A stretch of DNA of 44,493 nt, taken from contig JBARZY010000074.1 in the NCBI GenBank assembly GCA_049650345.1, forward strand, positions 1-44,493, given 5' to 3'. Each line of letters begins with the position of its first letter. The first letter of the stretch is position 1. Both the position numbers and the translations under genes were made by a program. The notes under the pieces are model-generated. The model was not told where the DNA came from and made no database searches. It saw only the letters and a program-made list of their open reading frames with translations. Source of the DNA: Glaciecola sp049650345. Its GTDB lineage: Bacteria; Pseudomonadota; Gammaproteobacteria; Enterobacterales; Alteromonadaceae. This document shows, in pieces, positions 10,161 through 18,593 of this stretch.

Positions 10161-11246
10161 ATGAAGGCGCTTTTTTCAAAAAAGGCAAAAACCACTATAG
10201 GATTGGATATTGGCACCAAATACATCAAAGCCATATCTCTCGATATTACCGATACCGGAACCAAGGTAACCGGATTTGCGTGCGAGCCTATTTTGGGAAA
10301 TGCCTTTGCCGAGCGCGAAATTAAAGATTTTGATGCCATCAGCAAAGCACTAAAAAAAGTCAAACTCGCCTTAAAAGTAAAAAGTAAAATTTGTGCCCTT
10401 GCGGTGTCGGGGTCTTCGGTAATTAGCAAATTAATATACATGGAACCCAATCAAACCGACTTTGAACTTGAAGGGCAAATTGAACTCGAGGCTGACAGTC
10501 TCATTCCCTACCCGCTCAGTGAAGTATATCTCGATTTTGAAGAGTTGCGCCCCAGTGAAATCCATAATGGTAAAGTTGAGGTCTTATTAAGCGTGGCCCA
10601 TAAAGATATGGTGGATAGTCGTATTACTGTAGTTAGAGAAACGCCTTTTGAACCTGTCATTATTGATATTGAGTCTAATGCATTGGGCGAATCTTTTATG
10701 GCTTATGGCCCGCATTCTGAAACTGGTCTCGAGCAAGCAGACGACAACGTGGTATGTTGCGTTAATGTTGGCGCCAGCTTGTTGCAACTAACAGTGTTAC
10801 TCAATAATAGCGTAATATATGCCAAAGAGCATGCGTTTGGACTCAATAAACTTAATCAAGATTTATCGCTTATTTATGGTATCGACCTTGCCGAAGTAGA
10901 ATCACAAATTGGCAGTGGTAATGCACCCAAAGAGTGGTTCGTTGAATCAGTGCCTAGTTTTTATGCTAATTTACAACAACAAATACAACGCGCTTTGCAA
11001 ATGTATGTTGCTACTACTCATAAGCCAATGCCTAATGTTGTGTACATTTGTGGCGGTTTAGCAAATTTACCTGGAGCCATTGAAGAGCTTGAGGCAGAAC
11101 TTGGACTAGACGTAAAATGTTTCAATCCAGTAGCTAAAATGACCGTTGACGAGGCCGTTAACCAAGACAGACTACTTGAAATAGGACCTCAGTTGGCTAT
11201 TGCAGTTGGCCTTGCAAAAAGGAAGCGTGAAGCATGGCAAAAATAA
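10161..11246 (+). CDS. pilM: Type IV pilus assembly protein PilM (ParM/FtsA-like ATPase)
   Basis: Cytoplasmic actin-fold ATPase of the pilus alignment subcomplex; it binds the N-terminal tail of PilN. It has 361 residues. The phosphate-1 loop of the actin fold is TTIGLDIGTKYIKAI near residue 12, and the C-terminal adenosine-binding segment is 'VVYICGGLANLPG'. It is the first gene of pilMNOPQ and overlaps pilN by 13 bases, implying translational coupling. The ATG has only a weak ribosome site. The whole operon order and sizes make the call secure. Confidence 0.95.
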   Translation: MKALFSKKAKTTIGLDIGTKYIKAISLDITDTGTKVTGFACEPILGNAFAEREIKDFDAISKALKKVKLALKVKSKICALAVSGSSVISKLIYMEPNQTDFELEGQIELEADSLIPYPLSEVYLDFEELRPSEIHNGKVEVLLSVAHKDMVDSRITVVRETPFEPVIIDIESNALGESFMAYGPHSETGLEQADDNVVCCVNVGASLLQLTVLLNNSVIYAKEHAFGLNKLNQDLSLIYGIDLAEVESQIGSGNAPKEWFVESVPSFYANLQQQIQRALQMYVATTHKPMPNVVYICGGLANLPGAIEELEAELGLDVKCFNPVAKMTVDEAVNQDRLLEIGPQLAIAVGLAKRKREAWQK

Positions 11247-11821
11247 ACCTATTACCTTGGCGTGAAGGGCTGCGGCAAACACAAAAGAAACAATACATTG
11301 GCTCATTGATTGGCGTCTCTATGGGCGTTTTTGTCCTTTTTTGGGTGATTGGGCAAATCTACGACCACCATATTCGTAACCAAAATTCTCGTAACAACTA
11401 CTTAAAACAACAAATCGAAGTACTCGACCGAGAGATCTCTCAAATTCAAGAAATTAATGCCGCCAAAGACGCCATCAGTATTCGTATGGCACTTATTGAG
11501 CAGTTGCAAGTGAGCAAAAACTTAACGCCCATTATATTCGATGAATTAGCCCGCATTGTGCCCGACGGGGTTTCATTTTCTAACATGAGTCGCATCGACA
11601 ACCAAATTAAAATAGTGGGGGTTAGCGAGTCTAATAACCGATTATCAGCATTTATACGTGCCCTTGATAATTCAGACGTGTTTATTGACCCAGTGCTATC
11701 GTCAATTGTCGCCGACAAATCAGGCAATAACGCCATTAGCGATTACGAGCTCAGATTTTCAATTTCACCTCAATTCGGTCCTGCTGAGATTGACGAAACT
11801 GTTCAAGATAGGGCGAACTAA
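11234..11821 (+). CDS. pilN: Type IV pilus assembly protein PilN
   Basis: Inner-membrane protein linking cytoplasmic PilM to periplasmic PilO. Residues 3-9 read the conserved INLLPWR motif that docks into PilM. One transmembrane helix spans about residues 23-43, followed by a coiled coil (about 50-90) and a ferredoxin-like periplasmic domain. It is 195 residues, normal for the family. It overlaps pilM by 13 bases and pilO by one base (TAATG). Confidence 0.94.
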   Translation: MAKINLLPWREGLRQTQKKQYIGSLIGVSMGVFVLFWVIGQIYDHHIRNQNSRNNYLKQQIEVLDREISQIQEINAAKDAISIRMALIEQLQVSKNLTPIIFDELARIVPDGVSFSNMSRIDNQIKIVGVSESNNRLSAFIRALDNSDVFIDPVLSSIVADKSGNNAISDYELRFSISPQFGPAEIDETVQDRAN

Positions 11822-12411
11822 TGAAATTTGATTTTGAAAAGCTAAAAGAAATTAACGAATTAGACTTCGAACAAGTCGCCATTTGGCCGCGTGAAATAAA
11901 AATAGTCGTCGGTTTTATATGCGCATTACTAGTTGCCGGCGTGTGCTATTACGCCATCATCTCAAGCAAATTACCGCTGTTAGCTGATGCTAAAGCACAA
12001 GAGGTGCAACTTAGGCAAACGTTTGAAGCGAAATATCGCGTAGCGGTAAATTTAAAGGCCTATGAGGAACAACTCAAACGTATCGAAAAAGATTTTTCTT
12101 CTATGTTGAAATCATTACCTACCAGTAATGAAACGCCGGGATTGCTTGATGACGTTACTTTCGTAGGTACCGATGCAGGTCTTAATTTTAAACTACTGAA
12201 CTGGCAACAAGAAATACCCAAAGAGTTTTACACCGAGCTGCCGATACAAATAGAAGTGTCGGGAAGCTACCATGAATTCGGTGAGTTTACTTCGAACGTG
12301 GCAAACCTGCCACGCATTGTCACATTACACGATTTTGATATTAGCGAAAGCAAGGGAAAGCTAACCCTAACAATGCAAGCTAAAACCTATCGTGCAGAGA
12401 CAACGGAGTAA
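11821..12411 (+). CDS. pilO: Type IV pilus assembly protein PilO
   Basis: Partner of PilN in the periplasmic alignment complex. It has 196 residues: a short cytoplasmic segment, one membrane helix at about residues 28-49 (VVGFICALLVAGVCYYAII), a coiled coil to about 105, then a ferredoxin-like domain. The start codon overlaps the pilN stop by one base, a typical coupled start. The gene gap to pilP is 3 bases. Confidence 0.93.
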   Translation: MKFDFEKLKEINELDFEQVAIWPREIKIVVGFICALLVAGVCYYAIISSKLPLLADAKAQEVQLRQTFEAKYRVAVNLKAYEEQLKRIEKDFSSMLKSLPTSNETPGLLDDVTFVGTDAGLNFKLLNWQQEIPKEFYTELPIQIEVSGSYHEFGEFTSNVANLPRIVTLHDFDISESKGKLTLTMQAKTYRAETTE

Positions 12412-12414
12412 GCA

Positions 12415-12957
12415 ATGATGAGAATTCTGGTAGTTACATCAGTTTGTGTCACGCTAATGGGTTGTGGTTCAAACATCGACGATTTAATTGTGTATACCCA
12501 GCAGGTAAAAGCTAATACGCAAATCAGTATTGAGCCTTATCCTGAGTTTGCGGCCTTGCCTAGCGTAAGTTACGAGGCGTCAAACCTGCGCAGTCCGTTT
12601 CGTCGTTCTATTACTAATGCTTCCCAACAAGCACAAGCAATAGAAAAACCTGACTGCAAGCAGTTGAATCAAAACCGACGCCAACAACCACTTGAGCAGT
12701 ATGGCCTAGATGCATTAGAAATGTCCGGCGTATTTACCAGCAATGGACGTAAATATGCACTGATAAAAGCCAACGACGGAAGCCTGCATAAAATTACAAC
12801 AGGTGCATATATTGGATTGTTTCACGGAAGAGTGAAGCAAATAAAGAATCAACAGATTTTAATTACTGAAATGCTGCCAGATGGCGCTGGTTGCTACAAA
12901 AGCAAAGAAGCCACGCTTTCTATGTCGCCGATGGTAGGAGAGAACAACGATGTCTAA
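12415..12957 (+). CDS. pilP: Type IV pilus lipoprotein PilP
   Basis: Inner-membrane-anchored lipoprotein that connects PilN/PilO to the secretin PilQ. The lipobox LMGC places the lipidated Cys at 17. The 'LEQYGLDALEMSGVF' segment, at about residue 93, opens the conserved C-terminal beta domain that binds PilQ. It has 180 residues. There are two adjacent ATGs at 12415 and 12418; either may be used behind the GGAG at 12404. It overlaps pilQ by 8 bases. Confidence 0.93.
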   Translation: MMRILVVTSVCVTLMGCGSNIDDLIVYTQQVKANTQISIEPYPEFAALPSVSYEASNLRSPFRRSITNASQQAQAIEKPDCKQLNQNRRQQPLEQYGLDALEMSGVFTSNGRKYALIKANDGSLHKITTGAYIGLFHGRVKQIKNQQILITEMLPDGAGCYKSKEATLSMSPMVGENNDV

Positions 12958-14707
12958 ACAATTTATATTTAATACTAAACTGAATCGCCGCAGACCGTTT
13001 TGGTACCTTTTAGGTGCGGTTATATTAGGTATCGTTACGTTTGGTGCGCTAGGCCAAACGCCACGCGTTGACTTGGTTGATCCACAAGGCAAAATTGAAC
13101 AGGCGGCTATGAGTCAATTGTCGGCGATTGATTTTGACCGCAAGGGAGATGTTGCCACAATCACTGTGGACTTTACCGGTAATTCCCCAGTGATTTCCTA
13201 TATTGAAGCTGAAGGTAAAGTAAACATTACGTTTGAAAAAACCGCATTAAACGATGACCAATACGTTGAAATTGATGTGTCGCAATTTGGTACTGCGGTA
13301 ACAAAGTTGGAAACCTTTCAAGAAGAAGACATGTCGCGGCTTGAAATTGATTATAACGGCGTGGTACGTATCAATAAAAATGAAACGAAACAACAAGTTA
13401 AATTTACTCTGACCCCATTATCTGAAAAAGAAATAGAGCAAACCAAAACCTCTGATTATTCGGGTAAACCCATTAGTTTAGACTTTCAAGACGTGCCTGT
13501 ACGTCAAGTGCTACAAATTATAGCGCAGGTAAACGGCTTTAATTTAGTCACTACCGATACCGTGAGCGGAAATGTAACAATAAGCCTAAGCTCGGTACCG
13601 TGGGATCAAGCTCTTGATATGATTCTTAAAATTAGAGGATTAGACCAGCGACTAGAAGGCAATATTCTGCTTATTGCGCCCAGTGAAGAGCTTGCCTCAC
13701 GCGAAGCCCAAGTGCTGCAATCCAAGCAACAAGTGCAAAATTTAGCAGAGCTTAAGTCAGCAAATATTGCCATTAGCTACGCAAAGGCCAGTGAACTTGT
13801 TCCTATTTTACAGTCAGCTCAAGGCGGTATCTTATCTCCTCGTGGAACAGTAGCGGTTGATGAGCGTACCAATACTCTATTAATCAGAGATACCCAAGCA
13901 TCTATAGACGAAGCAAGAAGCACTATTGCAGCGCTTGATATTCCGGTGAGACAAGTACTCATTGAGTCGCGTATGGTAACGGTGCGAGATAATGTAGATG
14001 AGCAACTGGGTGTACGTTGGGGATTTACAGGCAACGCAAACGATGGCGCCACATCAGGCTCACTTAGCGCTGCCGATATAGCAAATTCAGGGGCGGTCCC
14101 CTTGGAAATTACCGACCGTTTAAACGTCAATTTACCGGTAACAAGCGCCGCAGGACGAATTGGTTTTCAAATTGCCAGTTTAGTCGACGGTAACATACTT
14201 GATTTGGAGCTTAGTGCGCTTGAATCTGAGAACAAAGGCGAAATCATTGCTAGCCCAAGGATCACCGTGGCAAATCAACAAGAAGCATACATTGAGCAAG
14301 GTACAGAAATACCTTACGTACAAGCCACATCAAGTGGTGCAACATCGGTGGAGTTTAAAAAAGCAGTGTTAAGTTTACGCGTTACGCCGCATATTACTCC
14401 CGACAACCGTATTATCTTAAACTTAGTCGTGACGCAAGATACCCGAGGTGAGACCGTGTCTACGTCTACGGGTCCTGCTGTTGCAATAGACACGCAAGAA
14501 ATTAGCACACAAGTGCTAGTTGAAAACGGCGAGACAATTGTATTAGGCGGTATTTTTCAACAAGTCAGCACAAAGGCAAACAGTAAAGTGCCTTTATTTG
14601 GTGATTTGCCAGTTATTGGAAAGTTGTTTGGCTCATCCTCTACAATTGAACAAAAACGTGAACTTCTAATCTTTGTTACGCCTAAAATAATCACTACAAA
14701 CATGTAA
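12950..14707 (+). CDS. pilQ: Type IV pilus secretin PilQ
   Basis: Outer-membrane multimeric channel through which the pilus emerges. Order of domains: signal peptide (about 1-40), one AMIN domain (about 55-155), a secretin/TonB short N-terminal (STN) domain at about 175-250, an NO/N1 domain from about 270 ('IAISYAKASELVPIL'), and the secretin barrel domain to the end ('VFVTPKIITTNM'-type finish, here 'IFVTPKIITTNM'). At 585 residues it is short next to Pseudomonas PilQ (about 714), and I find one AMIN domain where two are common. The GGAGAG ribosome site is well placed. A terminator follows after 35 bases. Confidence 0.94.
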   Translation: MSKQFIFNTKLNRRRPFWYLLGAVILGIVTFGALGQTPRVDLVDPQGKIEQAAMSQLSAIDFDRKGDVATITVDFTGNSPVISYIEAEGKVNITFEKTALNDDQYVEIDVSQFGTAVTKLETFQEEDMSRLEIDYNGVVRINKNETKQQVKFTLTPLSEKEIEQTKTSDYSGKPISLDFQDVPVRQVLQIIAQVNGFNLVTTDTVSGNVTISLSSVPWDQALDMILKIRGLDQRLEGNILLIAPSEELASREAQVLQSKQQVQNLAELKSANIAISYAKASELVPILQSAQGGILSPRGTVAVDERTNTLLIRDTQASIDEARSTIAALDIPVRQVLIESRMVTVRDNVDEQLGVRWGFTGNANDGATSGSLSAADIANSGAVPLEITDRLNVNLPVTSAAGRIGFQIASLVDGNILDLELSALESENKGEIIASPRITVANQQEAYIEQGTEIPYVQATSSGATSVEFKKAVLSLRVTPHITPDNRIILNLVVTQDTRGETVSTSTGPAVAIDTQEISTQVLVENGETIVLGGIFQQVSTKANSKVPLFGDLPVIGKLFGSSSTIEQKRELLIFVTPKIITTNM

Positions 14708-14742
14708 TGTTAATATAATTTAACTTACTGATAAATATATAC

Positions 14743-14767
14743 AAAAAGGCGCTTAAGTGCCTTTTTT
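14743..14767 (+). terminator. Rho-independent terminator of pilMNOPQ
   Basis: A run of A, GGCGC, the tetraloop TTAA, GTGCC and a run of T form a 10-bp stem (one G-T pair) ending in seven T residues. The A-tract on the left side means it could also act for transcription coming from the right. It lies 35 bases after the pilQ stop. Confidence 0.88.
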
Positions 14768-14866
14768 TGGGTTTCGCTGATAGCAAATTGGTTTCAGGGC
14801 TTGCAAATGCACTACGTTAATTGAGATAATCCCCCATCTCGATTTTGACGCGAGGATTTAAACGCT

Positions 14867-14890
14867 CATAACAGCCTCCCGCCTGTTATG
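14867..14890 (+). other. 8-bp hairpin with pyrimidine-rich loop upstream of aroK
   Basis: CATAACAG (14867-14874) pairs perfectly with CTGTTATG (14883-14890) across the 8-base loop CCTCCCGC, followed by GTTTTTGTT. It lies 69 bases before the aroK ATG. It may be a weak terminator, an attenuator of aroK-aroB, or the 3' end of a short RNA made from 14770 onward; the sequence does not decide. Confidence 0.5.
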
Positions 14891-14958
14891 GTTTTTGTTG
14901 GCCACTAATATTCAAACCAGCGCCAACACCACTAACAAAAGATGTGATTAAAACAAAT

Positions 14959-15474
14959 ATGGCAGAGAAACGTAACGTATTCCTTGTAGGGCCAATGGGC
15001 GCAGGTAAAAGTACCATAGGTCGACATCTAGCGGACGAACTACACCTCGAGTTTTTTGATTCAGACCAAGAAATTGAGCGCAGAACAGGCGCAGATATCG
15101 CTTGGATTTTTGACTTAGAGGGCGAAGACGGATTCCGTAAACGTGAAGAAACAATCATTCACGACCTTACCGACAAACAAGGTATTGTATTAGCAACCGG
15201 CGGTGGATCAATAGTCTCTAGTTCAGTGCGAAATCGCCTTTCAGCACGTGGTATTGTTGTGTATTTGCAAACCACCATCGACAAACAGGTTGCTCGCACT
15301 CAGCGTGATAAACGCAGACCATTACTACAAAATGACGATCCAGAAGCGGTATTAATTTCATTGGCTGAAGAGCGCAACCCATTGTATGAAGAGGTTGCCG
15401 ATTATGTGATTGAAACTGACGACCAAAGCGCGCGTGCGGTGGCCAATCAAATCATCAGTAAAATAGGTTTATAA
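14959..15474 (+). CDS. aroK: Shikimate kinase
   Basis: Phosphorylates shikimate at the 3-hydroxyl in the chorismate pathway. I choose the ATG at 14959 so that the protein begins MAEKRNVFLVGPMGAGKST as in AroK (171 residues); an alternative in-frame start at 14944 adds five unlikely residues. Walker A is GPMGAGKST at residues 10-18, the shikimate-binding DSDQEIE and 'GGGSIV' segments follow, and the lid 'KRRPLL' carries the conserved Arg. It is first in aroK-aroB-damX, as in most gammaproteobacteria. Confidence 0.95.
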   Translation: MAEKRNVFLVGPMGAGKSTIGRHLADELHLEFFDSDQEIERRTGADIAWIFDLEGEDGFRKREETIIHDLTDKQGIVLATGGGSIVSSSVRNRLSARGIVVYLQTTIDKQVARTQRDKRRPLLQNDDPEAVLISLAEERNPLYEEVADYVIETDDQSARAVANQIISKIGL

Positions 15475-15498
15475 ATTAGTAAATAAGGATCATTACCC

Positions 15499-16575
15499 AT
15501 GCCAAGCATAACAGTTGACCTTGGTGAGCGTAGTTACCCTATTGCAATTGAAGCCGGCATTTTTAAAAAAGCCGGCTTTTTATTGTCTGCAATAAAGGGC
15601 AAGCACACCGTTATTATCAGCAACGACGTTGTTGCCCCGTTGTATCAAAACTCATTAGTGGCGATGTTAGAAGAAAATGGTAAAACTGTGCACTGTATTG
15701 TGTTGCCCGATGGTGAAGCGCATAAAACAATCGCCAGTTTTGAACAGGTTATGTCACAGCTTCTCGCGCAGCGAGTATCACGCGATACCAGCATTATTGC
15801 ATTGGGTGGCGGTGTAATTGGCGACCTCACCGGTTTTGTTTCTGCTTGTTATCAACGTGGTGTTGATTTCATACAAATTCCAACCACTTTATTGTCGCAG
15901 GTTGATTCTTCGGTTGGTGGAAAAACGGCTGTAAACCATCCCCTTGGTAAAAACATGATTGGTGCATTTTACCAACCTAAAGCCGTTGTAATTGATCCAG
16001 AAAGCTTAAATACCCTACCAGACACCGAATTTTCAGCAGGTATGGCTGAAGTAATTAAATACGGTATTATTTACGACACAGTGTTTTTCTCTTGGCTTGA
16101 GTCAAATAAAGACAACATATTAGCCAAAGTGCCTGACGTGCTCGCCCATATGATTGCTACATGTTGCCAAATAAAAGCCGACATTGTTAATCAAGACGAA
16201 AAGGAACACGGTATTCGTGCTTTGTTAAATTTGGGGCATACTTTTGGTCACGCCATTGAAGCTGAAATGGGCTATGGAAACTGGTTACATGGCGAAGCCG
16301 TTGCTGCTGGCACAGTGCTTGCTTGTGAGCTAGCAGTCATGCGCGAGCAAATGCAAGCGTCAGAATTACGTCGCGTAGTTGAACTTTTTCGTTATTTCAA
16401 GTTACCAACTAACGGCCCTGAAGTGATGAACGCAGAGCAATACATCGCTCATATGCAGCGCGACAAAAAAGTATTAAGCGGTACTATGCGTTTTATATTA
16501 CCAATAGGCATCGGTGATGCCCATGTTGTGAGTGACGTAAGCCACGAAGAACTTGGTACTCTGCTTAATAAATAA
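15499..16575 (+). CDS. aroB: 3-Dehydroquinate synthase
   Basis: Converts DAHP to 3-dehydroquinate, using NAD and a divalent metal. The 358-residue length is typical. The NAD-binding glycine loop reads ALGGGVIGDLTGF (about residues 99-111), the 'PTTLLSQVDSSVGGKTAVNH' region carries the Lys of the active site, and metal-ligand histidines lie in LNLGHTFGHA and 'WLHGEAVAAG'. An AAGGA ribosome site precedes the ATG. It starts 24 bases after aroK. Confidence 0.96.
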   Translation: MPSITVDLGERSYPIAIEAGIFKKAGFLLSAIKGKHTVIISNDVVAPLYQNSLVAMLEENGKTVHCIVLPDGEAHKTIASFEQVMSQLLAQRVSRDTSIIALGGGVIGDLTGFVSACYQRGVDFIQIPTTLLSQVDSSVGGKTAVNHPLGKNMIGAFYQPKAVVIDPESLNTLPDTEFSAGMAEVIKYGIIYDTVFFSWLESNKDNILAKVPDVLAHMIATCCQIKADIVNQDEKEHGIRALLNLGHTFGHAIEAEMGYGNWLHGEAVAAGTVLACELAVMREQMQASELRRVVELFRYFKLPTNGPEVMNAEQYIAHMQRDKKVLSGTMRFILPIGIGDAHVVSDVSHEELGTLLNK

Positions 16576-16606
16576 TAACCCATAATTAAAAGCGGTATTG
16601 GTATAC

Positions 16607-18097
16607 GTGTCAGAACTTCACAATAGACTTTCTCACCTTGTGAATTACTCGTCGCAGCTGATTTTTGTTAGCGGCGACTCAGTGTCTGATCATCAACGCA
16701 CATTAAATGAGTTTCTTAGTCAGCAACAAGAAAATACCGAAATTTCATTTTTTAGCGCCAACGAAAATAAAAATGAATCTGAATATCGAGGCGTAATATG
16801 CCGCCAACTTGGTGGGCATACTGTGGGTAGTTTTGTGCGCCCACTTAATCAATTATTAATCGATCTCGTTGCCGACAACGGTCCCTACCTAGTTTGTATC
16901 ACGCAAGCTGATTTATTAAGCGACACATTTTTGCAAGAGTTGTGGGATTGGGTTATGCATGCCCAGCAATATAACCGTAAACTTCACCTAAACATTATAT
17001 TGTTTGGCAAAAGTCAGTGGGCGCAATCTTCACAAGAATGGCTTCCTAGCCAAAATAGTCACAAACCGGTGCTACTGTCGTCAGAATTGGTTGATGCCGT
17101 AGGGTTTGATGTAAATGCCCTTGAAGCACTGATGGCGAATGACAACCAATATTTTGCCAAACAATCTGGCCCCTTGGTATCGAACAAGTGGTTTATTGGT
17201 AGCGTAATGGGGATATTCTTTGTGGTGTTCTTAGGCATGATAAGTTGGCAGTATCCACAACATATTAGCGCGTTGCTAGCCGGCGAATTACCACCAGAAG
17301 TAGATACTCCAGCATTTGATATAAACGAAACCAATATTGATAAAACACCATTAGTTAGCGAGCAATCACCCGCGGTAAACGCTGAATACAAACAGAATGT
17401 TGAAGTAATATCGTCGACCAGCGTAACTGAATCACTGCTAGTGAGTAATTGGCAAGACACAGATAAGAAGCGCGAAACTGAAGAACAGCAAGCAAATGCT
17501 TCAACGTTAGTAGTCAAAGAAGACAACAGCGTGGCTGATGATGCGCTTGAGCTAACAAAAAATGCGAAAAACGAACCTGCTAGCTCGAATGATGTAACAA
17601 TTCCCGTGAGTGCCGATGAGCTTGACTTTCAGGTGCCTGACATTATCAGCGTTGAACAGCTTGATGCAAAGCTAAGTGTAGCCGATAGTCAACCGCTATC
17701 ATTGCTAGCGAATACTAATAATGAACGAGACAACACGCAGCCAGTGAAGCAAATAACCGAGCAAAACGTACAACAAAATGATCTTCAACCAGCATACAAA
17801 TTTGATGAAACCACCCTACTTTCGTTACCTACCGATTCAATCGTACTGCAGTTATCGGGCATTCAAAATCCAGCCGTACTAGAAACCTACCTAAACAGTA
17901 ATAACCTCAAAGCAAATACTTGGGTGTACGAAACACAACGCTACGGCGGCCCTTGGTACGTAGTGGTGTACAAACAGTCATTTAATTCCATCGATGCTGC
18001 CCTTGGTCAACTTCCAAGCTTACCTAGTAGCGTGCTTAGCTCAGAACCCTTTGCAAAAAGTATTGACCAAATCCAACAGGAAATACGTGGTCGCTAA
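16607..18097 (+). CDS. damX: DamX-like SPOR-domain membrane protein
   Basis: Cell-division-associated bitopic membrane protein. I prefer the GTG at 16607 (MSELHNRLSHLV...) to the TTG at 16598; neither has a strong ribosome site. The N-terminal about 190 residues resemble a degenerate AAA/ExeA-like domain, as in Vibrio-type DamX. One membrane helix lies at about 196-216, then a long acidic, low-complexity Gln/Asn/Ser/Thr linker, then a SPOR domain at about 415-490 ('IVLQLSGIQNPAVLETYL', 'WYVVVYKQSF') that should bind denuded peptidoglycan at the septum. Its place right after aroB supports the call. In E. coli, dam would come next; here it does not. Confidence 0.88.
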   Translation: MSELHNRLSHLVNYSSQLIFVSGDSVSDHQRTLNEFLSQQQENTEISFFSANENKNESEYRGVICRQLGGHTVGSFVRPLNQLLIDLVADNGPYLVCITQADLLSDTFLQELWDWVMHAQQYNRKLHLNIILFGKSQWAQSSQEWLPSQNSHKPVLLSSELVDAVGFDVNALEALMANDNQYFAKQSGPLVSNKWFIGSVMGIFFVVFLGMISWQYPQHISALLAGELPPEVDTPAFDINETNIDKTPLVSEQSPAVNAEYKQNVEVISSTSVTESLLVSNWQDTDKKRETEEQQANASTLVVKEDNSVADDALELTKNAKNEPASSNDVTIPVSADELDFQVPDIISVEQLDAKLSVADSQPLSLLANTNNERDNTQPVKQITEQNVQQNDLQPAYKFDETTLLSLPTDSIVLQLSGIQNPAVLETYLNSNNLKANTWVYETQRYGGPWYVVVYKQSFNSIDAALGQLPSLPSSVLSSEPFAKSIDQIQQEIRGR

Positions 18098-18144
18098 GAT
18101 CGAGTAGACTAAACGATCAAGTAGAAGATCACTAGCTTGCAAGC

Positions 18145-18567
18145 TTACTGCAGAACAGCATTTTCCAGAGCATTAAGAATATTGGTACTTGTCTCTTTTA
18201 ATTTAATATCATCTTTTGAATCCTTAATGCCGTCTAAATCAAGCTTTTGAGAGTCATCGATTCCTGCATAAGCCATCGCCCACTCTTCAAAAACCCGAGA
18301 CGTAATTGATTCATAGTTTAGTACAGTTACTTCAGCATGACGGTCGTCCATTTGTATCGTCTCAAATAACTCTTCTAAGTTATCTTCCTCGCCCTCAATC
18401 ACCTGACAAAAATAGCCCCCTGAGTACAATAATGCACCGGTAATACCCAGCGCAGGATTATTTTTAGTAGCAGAGTTTAATATCGATTCGATTTGACTTT
18501 TAATACTCACTTCATCATTTGGAATAGTATTTTTGCTGATATAGGTTATTCGATACATATCTTGCAT
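18145..18567 (-). CDS. BLUF-domain blue-light sensor (stand-alone)
   Basis: Predicted FAD-binding photoreceptor of 140 residues: a BLUF domain at about 4-100 plus a 40-residue acidic/helical tail. The flavin-pocket residues can be matched to AppA by spacing: Tyr9, Asn37, Gln55, Trp96 (and Met98), with N-to-Q and Q-to-W distances of 18 and 41 identical to AppA. The block 'GITGALLYSGGYFCQVIEG' is diagnostic. The start at 18567 has an AAGGA site 7 bases upstream. It is 26 bases downstream of the degenerate GGDEF-EAL gene on the same strand, so the two are probably one transcript. It has no output domain of its own, so signalling must pass through a partner, most simply its neighbour. The photoreceptor call is strong; the partner is inferred. 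Confidence 0.92.
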   Translation of the reverse strand: MQDMYRITYISKNTIPNDEVSIKSQIESILNSATKNNPALGITGALLYSGGYFCQVIEGEEDNLEELFETIQMDDRHAEVTVLNYESITSRVFEEWAMAYAGIDDSQKLDLDGIKDSKDDIKLKETSTNILNALENAVLQ

Positions 18568-18593
18568 AAGATTATCCTTAGTTAAATAGTGGG

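Noticed and set aside
18134..18145. Perfect 12-base palindrome AGCTTGCAAGCT between damX and the BLUF gene
   Set aside because: No loop or T-run, so not a terminator; single occurrence with no regulator context for an operator.
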